64,000 nt of DNA from Carettochelys insculpta. Lineage: Eukaryota; Chordata; Testudines; Carettochelyidae. Under the pieces are notes generated by a model. It did not search any database, was not told the origin of the DNA, and saw only the letters and a program-made list of their open reading frames with translations. The position numbers were made by a program, and so were the translations under genes. How positions within the stretch are numbered: position 1 is the first letter of the stretch; every line of letters begins with the position of its first letter. The stretch spans positions 209,233,501 through 209,297,500 of the forward strand of contig NC_134139.1 in the NCBI RefSeq assembly GCF_033958435.1. The letters are read 5' to 3'. Below are positions 52,040 through 62,950 of the stretch, one piece after another.

Positions 52040-52480
52040 TTTATGCTCCTTTCTATTTTCCTAACTGGTATTTAACTTCCACTTTTTAAACAATGCCTTT
52101 TTATATTTCACTGCTTCTACCTGGTGGTTGTACCATGGTGGCACTTTTTTGGTACTCTTACTCTGGTTTTTTTTAATTTGGGGGTATACATTAAAGTGGG
52201 GCATCTATTACTGGTAACTTTAAAATCCTTGCAAGCTGCATGGGAACTTTTTTCATTTTTTGCACTGTGCCTTTTTGTTTAACTAACCTCCTCATTTTTG
52301 TGTAGTTTCCCTTTCTGAAATTAATTGCCACAGTGTTGGGTTGCTGAGGTGCTTTATCCACCACAGGGATATTGAATTTTATTATATTATGGTCGCTGGT
52401 TTCAAGCATTCCAGTTATATTTACCTCTTGGACCAGATTCTGTGCTCCTCTTAAAACTAAATCAAGAATTGCATCTCCCT
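52040..52480 (-). mobile_element. old CR1 LINE fragment (endonuclease/RT linker)
   Basis: The minus strand reads LVLRGAQNLVQEVNITGMLE, TSDHNIIKFNIPVVD and FRKGNYTKMRRLV. This is the 'LGSSDHNMVxFxI…NFRKANFxxLRELV' region between CR1 endonuclease and RT, with the SDH catalytic motif. Flanks are lost on both sides. Confidence 0.75.
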
Positions 52481-52855
52481 AGGTCACTTTACTAGCAGGC
52501 TTCATATAGCCCTGGCCTTAGTGATAGTCCTGCCCCCTGGTTAAGGCTCAACCAATGAACAGAGGGTTCTAGAATTTAAATCACAGCTTCCAACTGCCAG
52601 CCGCAGTACATAGTCCTTCAAGCAAACAGCTCAGCACGTGGGTTTCCAAACAAACAGACAAATATGAGCTCAGCACATGGTATCTTTAATGCAACCAACA
52701 AGTAACCCCCAGCGCACACAGTGCAGACAGCCACTTACCTCAAGGGGCCCATAATTGCTGCTCCTTCACCTGGAGAACTCCCACGTGAAACTCCCTGTTA
52801 GCTGCTTCTGTTAGCTCAGTTCCGTGGTCGCAGAGGTGACACAGGTGATCAAAGG
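52481..52855. other. unassigned block, possibly LTR-derived
   Basis: ATGGTATCTTTAATGCAACC within short repeated phrases (AGCTCAGCACGTGG, GAGCTCAGCACATGG at 52628 and 52668) suggests an LTR-like repeat. Ends not found. Confidence 0.25.
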
Positions 52856-53262
52856 GAGGGAATACAAATGTCTGAGCAAAGGCTGAAGGAAATGGCTATG
52901 TTTTAGTTTGGAAAAGAGGAGAATATTTGGGAGGAGGGACCTGATAATAATCTGCCAATAGTTGAAAGGCTGCCATAAAAAGATGGAGAAGAGTTGTTCT
53001 CTTTTGCCGCATAGGGCATGGCAAGAGGCAGTGGGGTCAAAATACAGCAGAGCAGATTTAGATTTAATCCCAGGATAAAGTTTTCAGCTAACAGTAGGTC
53101 TATAGAACAGAGTGCCCAGAATGGTCATGGAACCTCCGTCACTGGAGACTTTCAGAAAGAGGCTGGATCGCCTTGAGTTTTGGGTGGCTTAGACACAACA
53201 AGTCCTGCATCTTGGCAGGATTTAGGCTGAGATGACCCTTGTGGCTTCTAACCCTGTGATTC
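52856..53262 (+). mobile_element. old CR1 LINE 3' end fragment
   Basis: It reads the C-terminus in decayed form (TGAAGGAAATGGCTATGTTT AGTTTGGAAAAGAGGAG, matching [12 protein letters not shown]). It then continues through the LDxFRKRLDRL-like text to the tail GAGATGACCCTTGTGGCTTC. Many changes. Confidence 0.72.
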
Positions 53263-53299
53263 AAAGGTACATTATACTACAATATGTGTTTATTTCTGG

Positions 53300-54470
53300 C
53301 AGTATGTAGACAGGTGGTGTGTCTAGCCTATATATGGACAAAACCAAAAAGGGAACAAGGGGTGTGTGGTGTGTGTGTTGGGTTCAGTGTCAGCCGGAGA
53401 TGCAAGTCCTAGTGAGTATGACAGGGATTGATGTCAGCCAGGGGAGTGAGTCCGTAGGGCTTGTGGGGCGCGCTATGGTGTCGGCTGGGGGAAGAGGTTC
53501 CATGTGGCTGGGGTTGAGTACAATATGGCTTGTGGATGTTGGCTGGGTATGCTGTCACCCAGTAGGGTGGGCTGTAGGAGGTGACTAGGTAGGGTGTTGG
53601 TAGAGGCAATGGAGTCTCTCCACTTGGGCCAAGGGTAGGCTCTTGTGTCGTGTAAGGGGCATGCATTAGACAGCAGTTCCCTGTGGTGGCCGTGTTTGAT
53701 GCCTCGTTTGCCCTTTGGGAGTGTCTCCCTCCACCTGCGCTTGGCCAGGATATGCTTAGTTCTGTCTGGGGTGTAGGTGGGCGAGCTCAGGTGTAGCGAG
53801 CAGGGTGGACAGTAATACCAGAGAGTCTTCTTAACATTTCCCTCCATTACCCCATCCCTGTCTTTCTGCAGTCAAGCATATTGCCTAGTCCCCTTTGCCA
53901 TTTGTGTGCCAGTTGGAACAAAGTCTGGACGTGGTGTGAGAATCAAGCGGGTGGGTTTATTACTCGGTGCTGGCAGAGTGCCACTTCGCTTATTAGGCTC
54001 AGTGGACACTGTGAAGCAGTTGGTTAAAATTGATTGATTATATAGGATGTCCGTGGGCAAAGAGAAGCAACTGGAGGCTGTAGCAGCAAGACAAAATGAG
54101 CACAGTAAACCAATAATCTGACAGGTTACACAAATTAATCCTCCCGTAGCTCGAATAAAGTTTATCTAATACCTAGATACTACTACTTAGCGGTTTAATT
54201 AAACAGTACATGCATGGAGTTCCAATAATGAGTTTCCAGAGAGGCATGATCCCGTGATGCATATCTAAGGATTTAAAGCAGCATGAGCAAAAGTAAGTGA
54301 CAAGCTTACTGAGTTTGTTAACTTTATATTTCTGAGAGTCCAGGTCGACAACAGTGGGAGTTGTTTGGGGAGAGAGGGTGTTCTTCTAGCCTAGTTCTGA
54401 GACTTGAACGCAGCTGCTGCTAGGCTGGCACTCTCTCTCACACTTTAAGGCACTGTTTCTGTTAGTGGCT
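53300..54470 (-). mobile_element. probable LTR-type block with G/T-rich degenerate repeats
   Basis: 53380-53600 is a G/T-rich tract with 'TGTCAGCCGGAG', 'TGTCAGCCAGGG', 'TGTCGGCTGGGG' and 'TGTTGGCTGGGT' spaced about 43-57 bases apart. It is followed by GTTTATTACTCGGTGCTGGC, GCTTATTAGGCTCAGTGGAC and GATTATATAGGATGTCCGTG (53955-54060). On the minus strand the TTTATT would be an AATAAA signal, which fits an ERV LTR. Ends and target duplication were not found. No viral gene. Confidence 0.4.
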
Positions 54471-55165
54471 TTGTTGAGGTCTGTAGTGTATGATAAAGGG
54501 CAGAGACAGCAGATTTTCGCTAACACTGACTGCCTGTGAATCACAATATATGTTATGAGACATTAGGCCTTATACCAGACTATGAAATTTAGGAATGATG
54601 AAAAGGGGATCTTTTCATAAATCGTAATAGGCATTGGAAACTTTTACCCTACAGTGCTCTACCAAATGGATAGTTGCTTCTGAGTGAACGCATATGCCTA
54701 CAGCAGTACAGCTGGAAATTAGTTCTGTGTAAGAAGACTTACATTGAAAAAAATAAAATAAAATGAAGTTACTTGTCCAAGGATGAAAAGTTAGCGGTCA
54801 GTGGAGTTTGCAGCTTGGTCAGCACAAGGTAAATTTTGAGGAAACTTGGGGGCACAAGCCCATTTTTGTCTTTTATATCATGAAGGGTGCAACAAGGCCT
54901 GAGTACTGTCTAGCAAAGTAACACAAATGTGATTTATGATCTCCATGGACTGCCCAGTTCATCTGGAACAATGCAGCTGTCTGCCTTTTAATGACCATGC
55001 CCATGGAACAGGAGCTTGCTTCTGAAGAAATGGGATGATGACAAACTGTAGCATCTTCATCAGTCTCTAAATTTTGTTCTTCTAATGTGAAGATGTCTTT
55101 CTACTCCAAAAGAGTCCAGCATCAACAGACTAAAGTGATGGTGGGGAAACTTATAAAGCAAACGT
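54471..55165. other. intron 6 sequence, nothing recognised
   Basis: No exon or nameable repeat. A short AAAATAAAATAAAAT stretch lies at 54750. Confidence 0.35.
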
Positions 55166-55320
55166 ATAAGAATAGCCAGACTGGGTCAGGCCAAAGGTCC
55201 ATCTAGCCCAGTGTCCTGTCTTTTGACAGTGATCAGTGCCAGGTGCTTCAAAGCAAATGAACAGAGTAGGTAATCATCAAGTGATCATCCCATCATTCAC
55301 TCCCAGCTCCAAGGCATTTT
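55166..55320 (-). mobile_element. CR1 LINE 3' end fragment
   Basis: AGACTGGGTCAGGCCAAAGG, TCCATCTAGCCCAGTGTCCT and GTAATCATCAAGTGATCATC are the complement of the CR1 3' untranslated region also seen at 1290, 5593 and 23567. Confidence 0.8.
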
Positions 55321-55529
55321 TGTTAGATGTTCATGGACTGGGGGGGCATAGGCGCCTAGATCCATGAACCTACGCACAGCAATAAATATTTTAAGGTCAG
55401 TCAGTAAAAACATTGATAACTGATGCTCCCTGCCTGAAGGCATCTGGGTGTAATAAGATGAAATGAAACTTCAGTATTTACAGGGTAGATGCCCAGAAAT
55501 TGTAATAAATGAAAATGGGAAATACCTCT

Positions 55530-56371
55530 TATCAGGGCTGATCCCTTGCCTCTGACACTCCAAATGCCAGAAGTGGGGCCCCGCAAAAACCTTAATATCT
55601 TGCCTTTATAGGACGCACTTAAAGTTCCCTAAGGTCACAGATTCCCTATGTCTGGGGGTAGTGCCTCCCCCACCAAGTGAAAAAGCTGCCCTTAAAACCC
55701 AAGAAGGCACACGTGGATATTTCCCTGTGGATATTTCCCTGTGAACCCCAAGCTTCACCCCTCCCTAAGGAGAGAAGCGGGAAGAACAATAGAAGAAATA
55801 AGATGTGATCTGATAGCTGACCCTTTGATCTAGGTATGAAAAATACACAGATCTTCCTTAGGACACAGGAATCAAATTATTACCTTAAAGTAATTTATTA
55901 ACAAAACAAAAGATAAACTATATCAGGAAGGTGGTGTAGCATACTTGGTTGCTCAATGTAATGTAATCAAAGCAAGTAAAATCATCAAGGTTACAGTGCC
56001 TAGAATTACTTCATTGGGATTCAGCTTAGAAGTTACAGACTACCGGGGGATGGCGGGGGAGGGAGGAAGGAAGGAATATATCAACCAGCCTGAGAAGTCC
56101 CACATAAAATCCAAAATAAGAATAACCTGATTTGTCTGTCTAAACATTTCTTTTCTACTTACATATCTATGTGCTGATTATTATGTGGTCAGGGTATTTA
56201 CTGGAATTAAGCATATTGGTCTTTCCTGGCTCCAGCTGCAGAACAGACTCCTCAGCCTGCAGCTGTTTCCATTCAAAAAGGATTCCTGTCTCACCATTGG
56301 CTCATGTGGCGCTTCCCACAGAGATCCCCTTCTCTGTGGGTTTAACTCTTTACAGGCATTCATCATGACAC
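55530..56371 (-). mobile_element. LTR-like block, probably minus strand
   Basis: It ends ATTCATCATGACA at 56371, like the CATGACA end of the LTR at 20754. It contains TAATTTATTAACAAAACAAA (about 55888), an AATAAA-type signal on the minus strand, and CTCACCATTGGCTCATGTGG, a reversed CCAAT motif (56290). The other end near 55530 (TATCAGGGCTGATCCC) is not a clear TG. No coding region. It could be a truncated solo LTR. Confidence 0.45.
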
Positions 56372-56744
56372 CTCTGGACTCTCGTCCACCAAAAGACTTC
56401 AAGACTGCTTCTGATGTTGGATGCCTCAAGACAGAGCATTCCAGGCACATGTACCCACTGTGGAAAAGGCCCTGTCTTCTACCCTGTGTGTGACTCAAGA
56501 TGGCTAACGCTGCAGTGTCTCCCATTTTTGTCTGCTGCTGGGACAGAATGCAAAGATGTTCCAGCAACTCTTGAGTTCCCCAAAGGGTCTTGGTCTGAGA
56601 AGAGATTGCGGACAGCTGTTCCCTTTTAACTTACTGCTGCACTATTGTTGCAGGAAGTCTGACCCCAAGAGCTTGGACCGAGAACCTGTCATATGATGTG
56701 TCAGATGGGAATCAAACTCCAGCAATGTTGTTGAGCAGCTTCAT
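56372..56744. other. intron 6 sequence, nothing recognised
   Basis: No feature is supported here. Confidence 0.3.
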
Positions 56745-56880
56745 CTCTCTGTATTCTGGCTTCTCTTCATGTAAAATGGGGGTAACATTTACCTACCTGC
56801 CGGGATTGACTGGAAGCTAATGTTTGTCGAACACTTTGAAAATGAAATGTACTACAGAAATATCAAGTATTTATTGCTCA
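56745..56880 (+). mobile_element. MIR SINE relic
   Basis: CTTCATGTAAAATGGGGGTA, ACATTTACCTACCTGCCGGG and AATGTTTGTCGAACACTTTG followed by ACTACAGAAATATCAAG match the MIR core order 'CATCTGTAAAATGGGG … CCTACCTCACAGGG … TGTTTGTAAAGCGCTTTG'. It is old but clearly aligned. Confidence 0.75.
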
Positions 56881-56944
56881 TTTTACACTGAGTGCCTTTT
56901 GCAAGAATTGGTTTGTAGATTTGTTCTGTTTTGCTTGTTGACCA

Positions 56945-57135
56945 GGCCCTGTCTACATTGGAGAGATTTCCTGTGTACTAGCTTTATGCTGATCTGAGAG
57001 AGTTCTCCTGTTAACGTAATTAAGCAGCTCCCAAGGAGCATTGGTGGCTGTCGGTGGGAGAGGGTTTCTTGCTGATATAACGCTGCCAATGCCAGGACCT
57101 CTCTGTGTAACTTACCTCACTTGGGGAGTGTTTTT
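56945..57135. mobile_element. degraded 'GTCTACACT'-type DNA repeat
   Basis: GGCCCTGTCTACATTGGAGA at the left and GGTGGCTGTCGGTGGGAGAG in the middle are in keeping with the family. The right end is unclear. Confidence 0.45.
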
Positions 57136-58077
57136 GCACCCCTGAGCAACACACATTAAACTGACAGAGCTTTTAGCCTAAGTGATTCAGGATTTTAGAG
57201 TCCTGTATGAAAACGTGGTGCACACCTCTCATGTTTTCCTAATGAGCATGTAACCTGATGAATTTACAGTGACCCTAGAAATACTAATTGTGAGGTGATG
57301 CCTGAGGATAACCCTCAATACCTTTCATATCTTTTACCTGAAAGTGCGGTACAAGCATTAGTTCAATCCCCTGACATCTTTGGGAGGTGTACATGTTCTT
57401 ATTTGAGTAATTTAGCAATAATCTGATTTGGCCAGTCACCAATAAGCGTGTAAAAAGAGACAGTTAAGCAGAAAGTTCAGAGGATTTGGATGTCCAGTGT
57501 GTCATTTTAAAATCAAGTGCCGTGACTTCTGGGATTAAATTGATCATTTTTTCCCCCTCCCTCCTGAATATTGTGATGTGACTGTCGATGCGGCAACACC
57601 AAGGGGAGGATATTGTGAATGAAACCGTAAAGAGAACTGTGCCTTGAGAACTAGTTTACCACTGTCAATGGAATTATGGGTCTTAACTTTATAAAAGCTT
57701 GGTGCTCAACTGGTGGCAATGTAGACCACTTGCAAACATTTAAACTGCAGTGTCTTCTAGACCAGCTCTGAGTAGTGCTGTATGATTCTGGTAAAAATGT
57801 CAGCAAACTGGCTTCATCCTCTCTGGGCGAGTATTCCCAAGACTGAGTCCGTCAATGGAGTATTGTGGTAGTGGTGCCACAGGGAATGATGTTAATAAAG
57901 ATGCCAGTTCAGACACAGCCCTGGGGTCAAGGTGTGGCAGAAGACTTTGGAGAAAGGTGTAAGGTGTATGACATGTTACCAATTCCCTAGCCAACACACT
58001 GGAGACCATGTGCTGTTACAAGTTACAACATGATCTTACAATGCCTCTTGTTTGTAAATGTTTGCACATTACCACAA
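57136..58077. other. intron 6 sequence, nothing recognised
   Basis: No exon or nameable repeat. Confidence 0.35.
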
Positions 58078-58190
58078 AGCGGGTCTTTGCCCATGAAAGC
58101 TATGCTTCAAAATATCTGTTAGTCTAAGGTGCCACAGGACTTCTTGATGTTTTTGAAGCTACAGACTAACTCGGCCACCTCTCTGAATTT
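58078..58190 (+). repeat. half copy of the palindromic repeat family
   Basis: GCCCATGAAAGCTATGCTTC, AAAATATCTGTTAGTCTAAG and GTGCCACAGGACTTCTTGAT followed by GCTACAGACTAACTCGGCCA CCTCTCTGA give one arm and the unique end of the family at 34110, with the left arm missing. Confidence 0.75.
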
Positions 58191-58884
58191 TGTAAGAAAT
58201 ACTAGAGAGCATCTAGGTCAGAGCATGCAAGTCATTAACTCCAGAGCTAATACCAGACACATTAAAACACTGAAGGAATTTTTATTATAGTTTAATATCT
58301 TTAGAGTTATTTTTAAACAGAACAAGCAGACGTAGAAACTGAATATATGTGCTTTTTTTTGCTGCTGTAGCAGAGCACAGCAGCAATATGCAGTGAGTTT
58401 CTTTCTCTCATATGCCTCTTCTACAGGACATGGGTTGTGTGATTGCCACATTTTCTGATATAATTTTATTGTAAAGGTTGAGTGCTAGATTCACTCACTG
58501 CAGCTTCCCCAGTTTGAGAGTGCCTTTAAAATGCTTAGTAGGAAGTAAGTCTGTCTGTGAAAAGGGGGAAAACGTTTACACTTTCAACCTTAATTCTAAT
58601 TTTCATACCAATTTCCTGGATATTAAATGTAATTTTTAAATGTCATTAAGTGGCAGTGACATAAAACCAATGGAGTGTAGAATAGGAAAAATAAGATAGA
58701 ACAAGAGGAGGTTTGTTTCAAGGCTAAACTTGACACCCATATCTCTTGGGCATTGATATGATCACATGGGTCTGTGTTTTTCACTGTACTTAGTTTTAAA
58801 TTTTGTCTTTGCCTTCAGGGCTTTGCACAATTCGGTCTTCATCCGCATTGCCACTCTTGTATCTGTTATGTTGCTCTGCCAATT
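58191..58884. other. intron 6 sequence, nothing recognised
   Basis: AT-rich DNA, no feature recognised. Confidence 0.35.
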
Positions 58885-60130
58885 ATGTCCTCAGTGGAGA
58901 AAGAAGAGTTTAAGAACTATTTAGAAAAGATGGACATGCACAGATCCATGGGGCCACGTCAAATGCATCCAAGGGTGCTGAGGGAGTGGGCTCTGCAATC
59001 TATCAGCCGCTGGCCATTATCGCTGAACTCATGTTGATTGGGTTAGGAACCAGATGATTGAAAAAGGCAAATGTAGTGCCCAGCTTTAAAAAAGGGAAGA
59101 AGGAGAATCTGGGGAATTACAGACCAGTCAGCCTCACCCCAGCCACCAGAAAAATCATGGAGGGGAACCTCAAGAAATTTTGAAGCTCATGGAGGAGAGA
59201 AAAGTGATCAGGAGTAGTCAACATGGATTCACCAATGGCAAGATATACCTGACCAACCTGATTGCCTTCTGTGAAGAGGTAACTGGCTGAGGATATGCAG
59301 AATGTGGTGGACCTAATATACCTTGATTTCGGCAAAGCTTTTGCTATAGTCTCCCACAGTATCCTTTCTAACAAGTTAAAGATAAATGGGCTGTAAGGTA
59401 GATAGAAAGCTGGCTAAATCATTGGGCTCAATAGCTCTGTCTGGTTGGCAGCTGGTTTCGTTCAACATCTTTCTTAATGACCAAGGTGAGGGGATGTATT
59501 GCACGCTTAGCAAATTTGCAAATGATGCTAAACTGGGGGAAGAGGTAGATATGCTGGAGGGGTTGGGGATAGGGCTAGGGAGAGAGTTTAGGGTGACCGA
59601 GCTACATTGAAGGATTGCACTAAAAGAAATTTGATGAGAGTTCAACAAGGCCAAGTTGCAGGGTTTTTTACTTAGGACAGAGGAATCACAAGCACTGCTA
59701 CTGACTGGGAACTGATTGGCTAAGGTGCAATTCTGCAGCAAAGCACTGTAATCCCCAGGTCAATGAGAGGCTAGATATGAGCCAACAATGTGCCCTTGTA
59801 GCCAAGAAGGCCAATACCATATTGGAGTGTATTAGGAGGAGCATTGCCAGCAGCTTGAGGGTTGTGATTATTCCTCTTACTCGGTGCTGGTGAGGCCACA
59901 TCTGGAATATTGTGTCTAATTCTGGGCTCCCCCATTACAGAGGGGATGTGGACACACTGGAGAGAGTCCAGTGGAGGGCGACTGATAAGGGGGCTGGAGT
60001 ACACGATTTATGAGGAGAGGCTGATAGATTAGGGCAGATGAGATGAATGAGGGGAGGCTAGATAGCAGTGTTCAGCTACCTGCAGTGGGAGGGGGAGTGC
60101 TCCAAAGAGGAAGGAGAGAGGCTGCAACTG
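58885..60130 (+). mobile_element. old decayed CR1 LINE, plus strand
   Basis: It reads, through many stops and shifts, SSVEKEEFKNYLEKMDMHRS MGPRQMHPRVLRE (58890-58990), an ANVVPSFKKGKKENLGNYRP-like block (59065-59125) and VDLIYLDFGKAF (59310-59345). TLSKFANDAKLGEEVDMLEG follows, where FADD has become FAND, then the C-terminal blocks to about 60110. The 3' tail is missing. It is a different and older subfamily than the copy at 2023. Confidence 0.85.
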
Positions 60131-61640
60131 CGTTGATCTTGCAAGTATTGATGTGCCCTGTGTGGCATGACTCTGGTCCTCAGCACTGTTTCTTTGCTTA
60201 TCCTGCTTCTAGCCTGGGAAGTGCCACCAAATTTTGTTGTTCATAGAAGGTGAGGCCAGAACGCTGTTGACTTGAGTGTATAAAATTTCCTTGCCCAGCA
60301 ACAACTTACATGTATGAACTTCCTCATGGATTTCCAAAAGCACCCCTCAGACACAATGCACAAACAAAGACTTGTGAAATCTTTAAGACAAAATCCTGTT
60401 TGCCATGACAGTGTTCAGCGTGAACATCCTCAGATTGACATAATATATCTGATCAGATAAACCAGACATGCCCAGTTCTGTGATCAGATCACAATGGCTT
60501 TTGCTCTTTGATTCCAGATTTCTGTGCAGTCAGTGACACAGAGGTGAAATTTCCCTCCCTACATAGACTGCAGGTGTGTTCTGGAGCGCTTATGCTACTG
60601 GAAACATGTAAGCAACTGTAAACAGACGTGCTTGAGAGTAAACATCTGAACAGGCACCTACCATGTAGCAAGTTTAAACAACCTACCTGCATAAAAGACC
60701 GCTGTTATTTCATTGGACTCCAAAGAATGCATGCTAGGTTGAGAAGTATTGCAGGAAAGCTTTCAAAGCTGTTTTGTGCTTTCTCTACCCCCCCCACCCC
60801 CAACATAAAGGTCACATCTGTAAGTGAGTGACCCCTTCCAGTGTCTGCTAAGCCCCAAAGAACTGGTGTAGATAGAAAAATTTCTGGTGAAGAGTGACAA
60901 ACCAAGTTCAGTGGTAATTCTTTTATTCGTCTGTCTGGTAGTTCTTTTGTTGTTACCACCACAAGGGATGGAGGGTAACAATGTGAGACGCAATAAAAGG
61001 AGGAAATGTGTGCTTTAGACTATAAGCCAAAAACTAAGAAAATCACTAGCAAAGCAAAAACTCGTTAGGGAAAACCCCTGGTGTGGTTGTTGACTTCCTA
61101 CAGCTTATCACTGAAACAGTGATGTGAGAACTAGTCTGAGTGAACGCCGTGAAGGGGAGATGGAAGTCTGAATTCGAACTTTTGCAGAGAGTTTGCAAAG
61201 GCCCAAGCCCACAGAAGGCTTTTTGCATTTCAGCATGAGCACAAGCTCTTTTTGCTGAGAGTTTGCAAAATGCCATACATATCTTGCTTGAAATTGGATC
61301 CTTTTAGCTCATTTTGAAGCAAGGTTCAAATCTGGGTAGTGGTGTTCAGTGCAACGGTAGGTACCCACGAAAAAGGGGAGAGAAAGGGACTCCCCCAGAG
61401 TGCAATACAAAAGAGAAGCTTCATTACCTATGATCATAGGTGTGTAGGCCATCCCAGAAGTCACATGTCTAAGTTTGAGAGTGGAAAGTATGGCACTGCT
61501 TTCCTACAAGACTCTAGAGAGAGAAGAATGGATTTTTATTTTCTCTGAGGCAGTCTAACTATTCATATTTGGTCTGTAAGTATCTTTTCTGTAAGGGTTT
61601 CAAAGGGCTTTCAACACAGATAAATTGTCTCACATCCTGC
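60131..61640. other. intron 6 sequence, nothing recognised
   Basis: Short C-run at 60789. No exon or nameable repeat. The opposing frames at 60628-60993 have no domain. Confidence 0.35.
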
Positions 61641-61810
61641 TGTAGATTATAGGGCCAAAATGGACCACTGTGATCATAGTCTGATTTTCTAGATCAAGCC
61701 TGGAATGTGGTCTCCTTTTCTTCCAAAAATTCCAGTTGTTGTAATTCAGGGTGTAATCAAAATGTAGCCTGCAGGTGAGAAGTGACCTACAATTGTAAAA
61801 TATCCAGGTA
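61641..61810 (-). mobile_element. old CR1/L3-type 3' tail fragment
   Basis: AGATTATAGGGCCAAAATGG ACCACTGTGATCATAGTCTG resembles the common sauropsid tail 'ATTCTAGGGCCAGAAGGGACCATTGTGATCATCTAGTCTG'. The rest is weak. Confidence 0.5.
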
Positions 61811-62283
61811 ACCATTGATCATGTTTACAGCTGTGTATCATTTAAGAGACCTTTGAGGTTTAAATCCTATTCATATGCACACAAAATGACTCCTGTGTAA
61901 TTTGAACTGGTCTGTGAATTACACTACTGAGTAATGCTGGTACAGCGTGCAAAAACGAAGCTGAAAGGAGAGAACCTAGAATTCTAACATCAGTCAGTGA
62001 AGTGAAGGCAAACTGGGCTAGAGGGTGAACAGATGAGCTGTGTTCTCTCCCCCTCCTCTTGCTTAGAGGCATTGAGTTGAGTTCTGTGGAACTTTGCAGT
62101 GTAGCTTAGTGTGACATCATTTTTGCTCATATACATATAAAACAGGAAACGCATTCAGATAACATCTACAGCCACTTCCTTATATGTACAAAAATAAAGA
62201 GCTCTGACAGCAGCAAAACTGACACTGATTTTAAAATGGATAGAAAGCCAGCATTTGTAGACCCACATGGGCATTACCCTGAG
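61811..62283. other. sequence upstream of the alternative-promoter candidate
   Basis: No repeat recognised. Confidence 0.3.
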
Positions 62284-62453
62284 CCAATCAGGAGCATAGG
62301 GGAAAAAATTTGAAAACAAACCTTATACATTGCCATTAGAATCCGTGCATCTCTGCATTAGCTGAGAGTGGGCAGAAGACTGGATCATTGATTGCAAATC
62401 TTCACGACGAGGAACAATGTTGAGAGAGCAGCCTTACAAAATTCCACTCCAAG
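62284..62453 (+). promoter_or_regulatory. possible alternative promoter and first coding exon inside ASXL2
   Basis: A CCAAT box in the context AGCCAATCAGG (62284-62288) is followed 35-40 bases later by a weak TATA-like TTATACA (62323-62329). Downstream, an ATG at 62417 with A at -3 opens MLREQPYKIPLQ and meets a strong donor AAG|GTAAGA at 62454 with one base left over (phase 1). Spacing would put a start site near 62350 and a 5' leader of about 65 nt. In the paralogue ASXL1 (from memory), exon 7 ends in phase 1, so this exon could splice to exon 8. That would give an isoform lacking the HARE-HTH. This rests on motif spacing only. Confidence 0.35.
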
Positions 62454-62916
62454 GTAAGATGATGTTACTTGAGCAGGTAGCTGTTAACAAACTTTCCTTT
62501 GTAAGCAGCTCAGTGGCTGGTTTTTGGAGGGCTTGCTTGTAGTTTCTGCTATTGCAGTAAGACGTAACACCAGCTAGAAGCCTTCCTTTCTCTTTGGCTC
62601 TGAATTGGAACGTCTGCCAAGCTTTCTCCTTTTTGGGTTAACAATAAAAATACAGCTTTTCTGGACACAACCCAGTGTTTGTCAAAGGGCGTTGCCAAGT
62701 CTCTTTGGATCATACATACTTCACTTTATCCTGGAAGCTTGAAACTGACATATTGCAGTATCAAATGCTTTTTCCACCATTTCACATACCTCTTTGTTGT
62801 TGTAGGGTTGCTTGTTGTGAGCAGTGCTTATCCTGGTATGATTGCTCAGTGTTACTAGGCTGTGTGCGCATTCTGGTTTGCCATTACACTTATGAGCTGT
62901 GGATTACTGGCACAGG

Positions 62917-62950
<34 letters not shown>

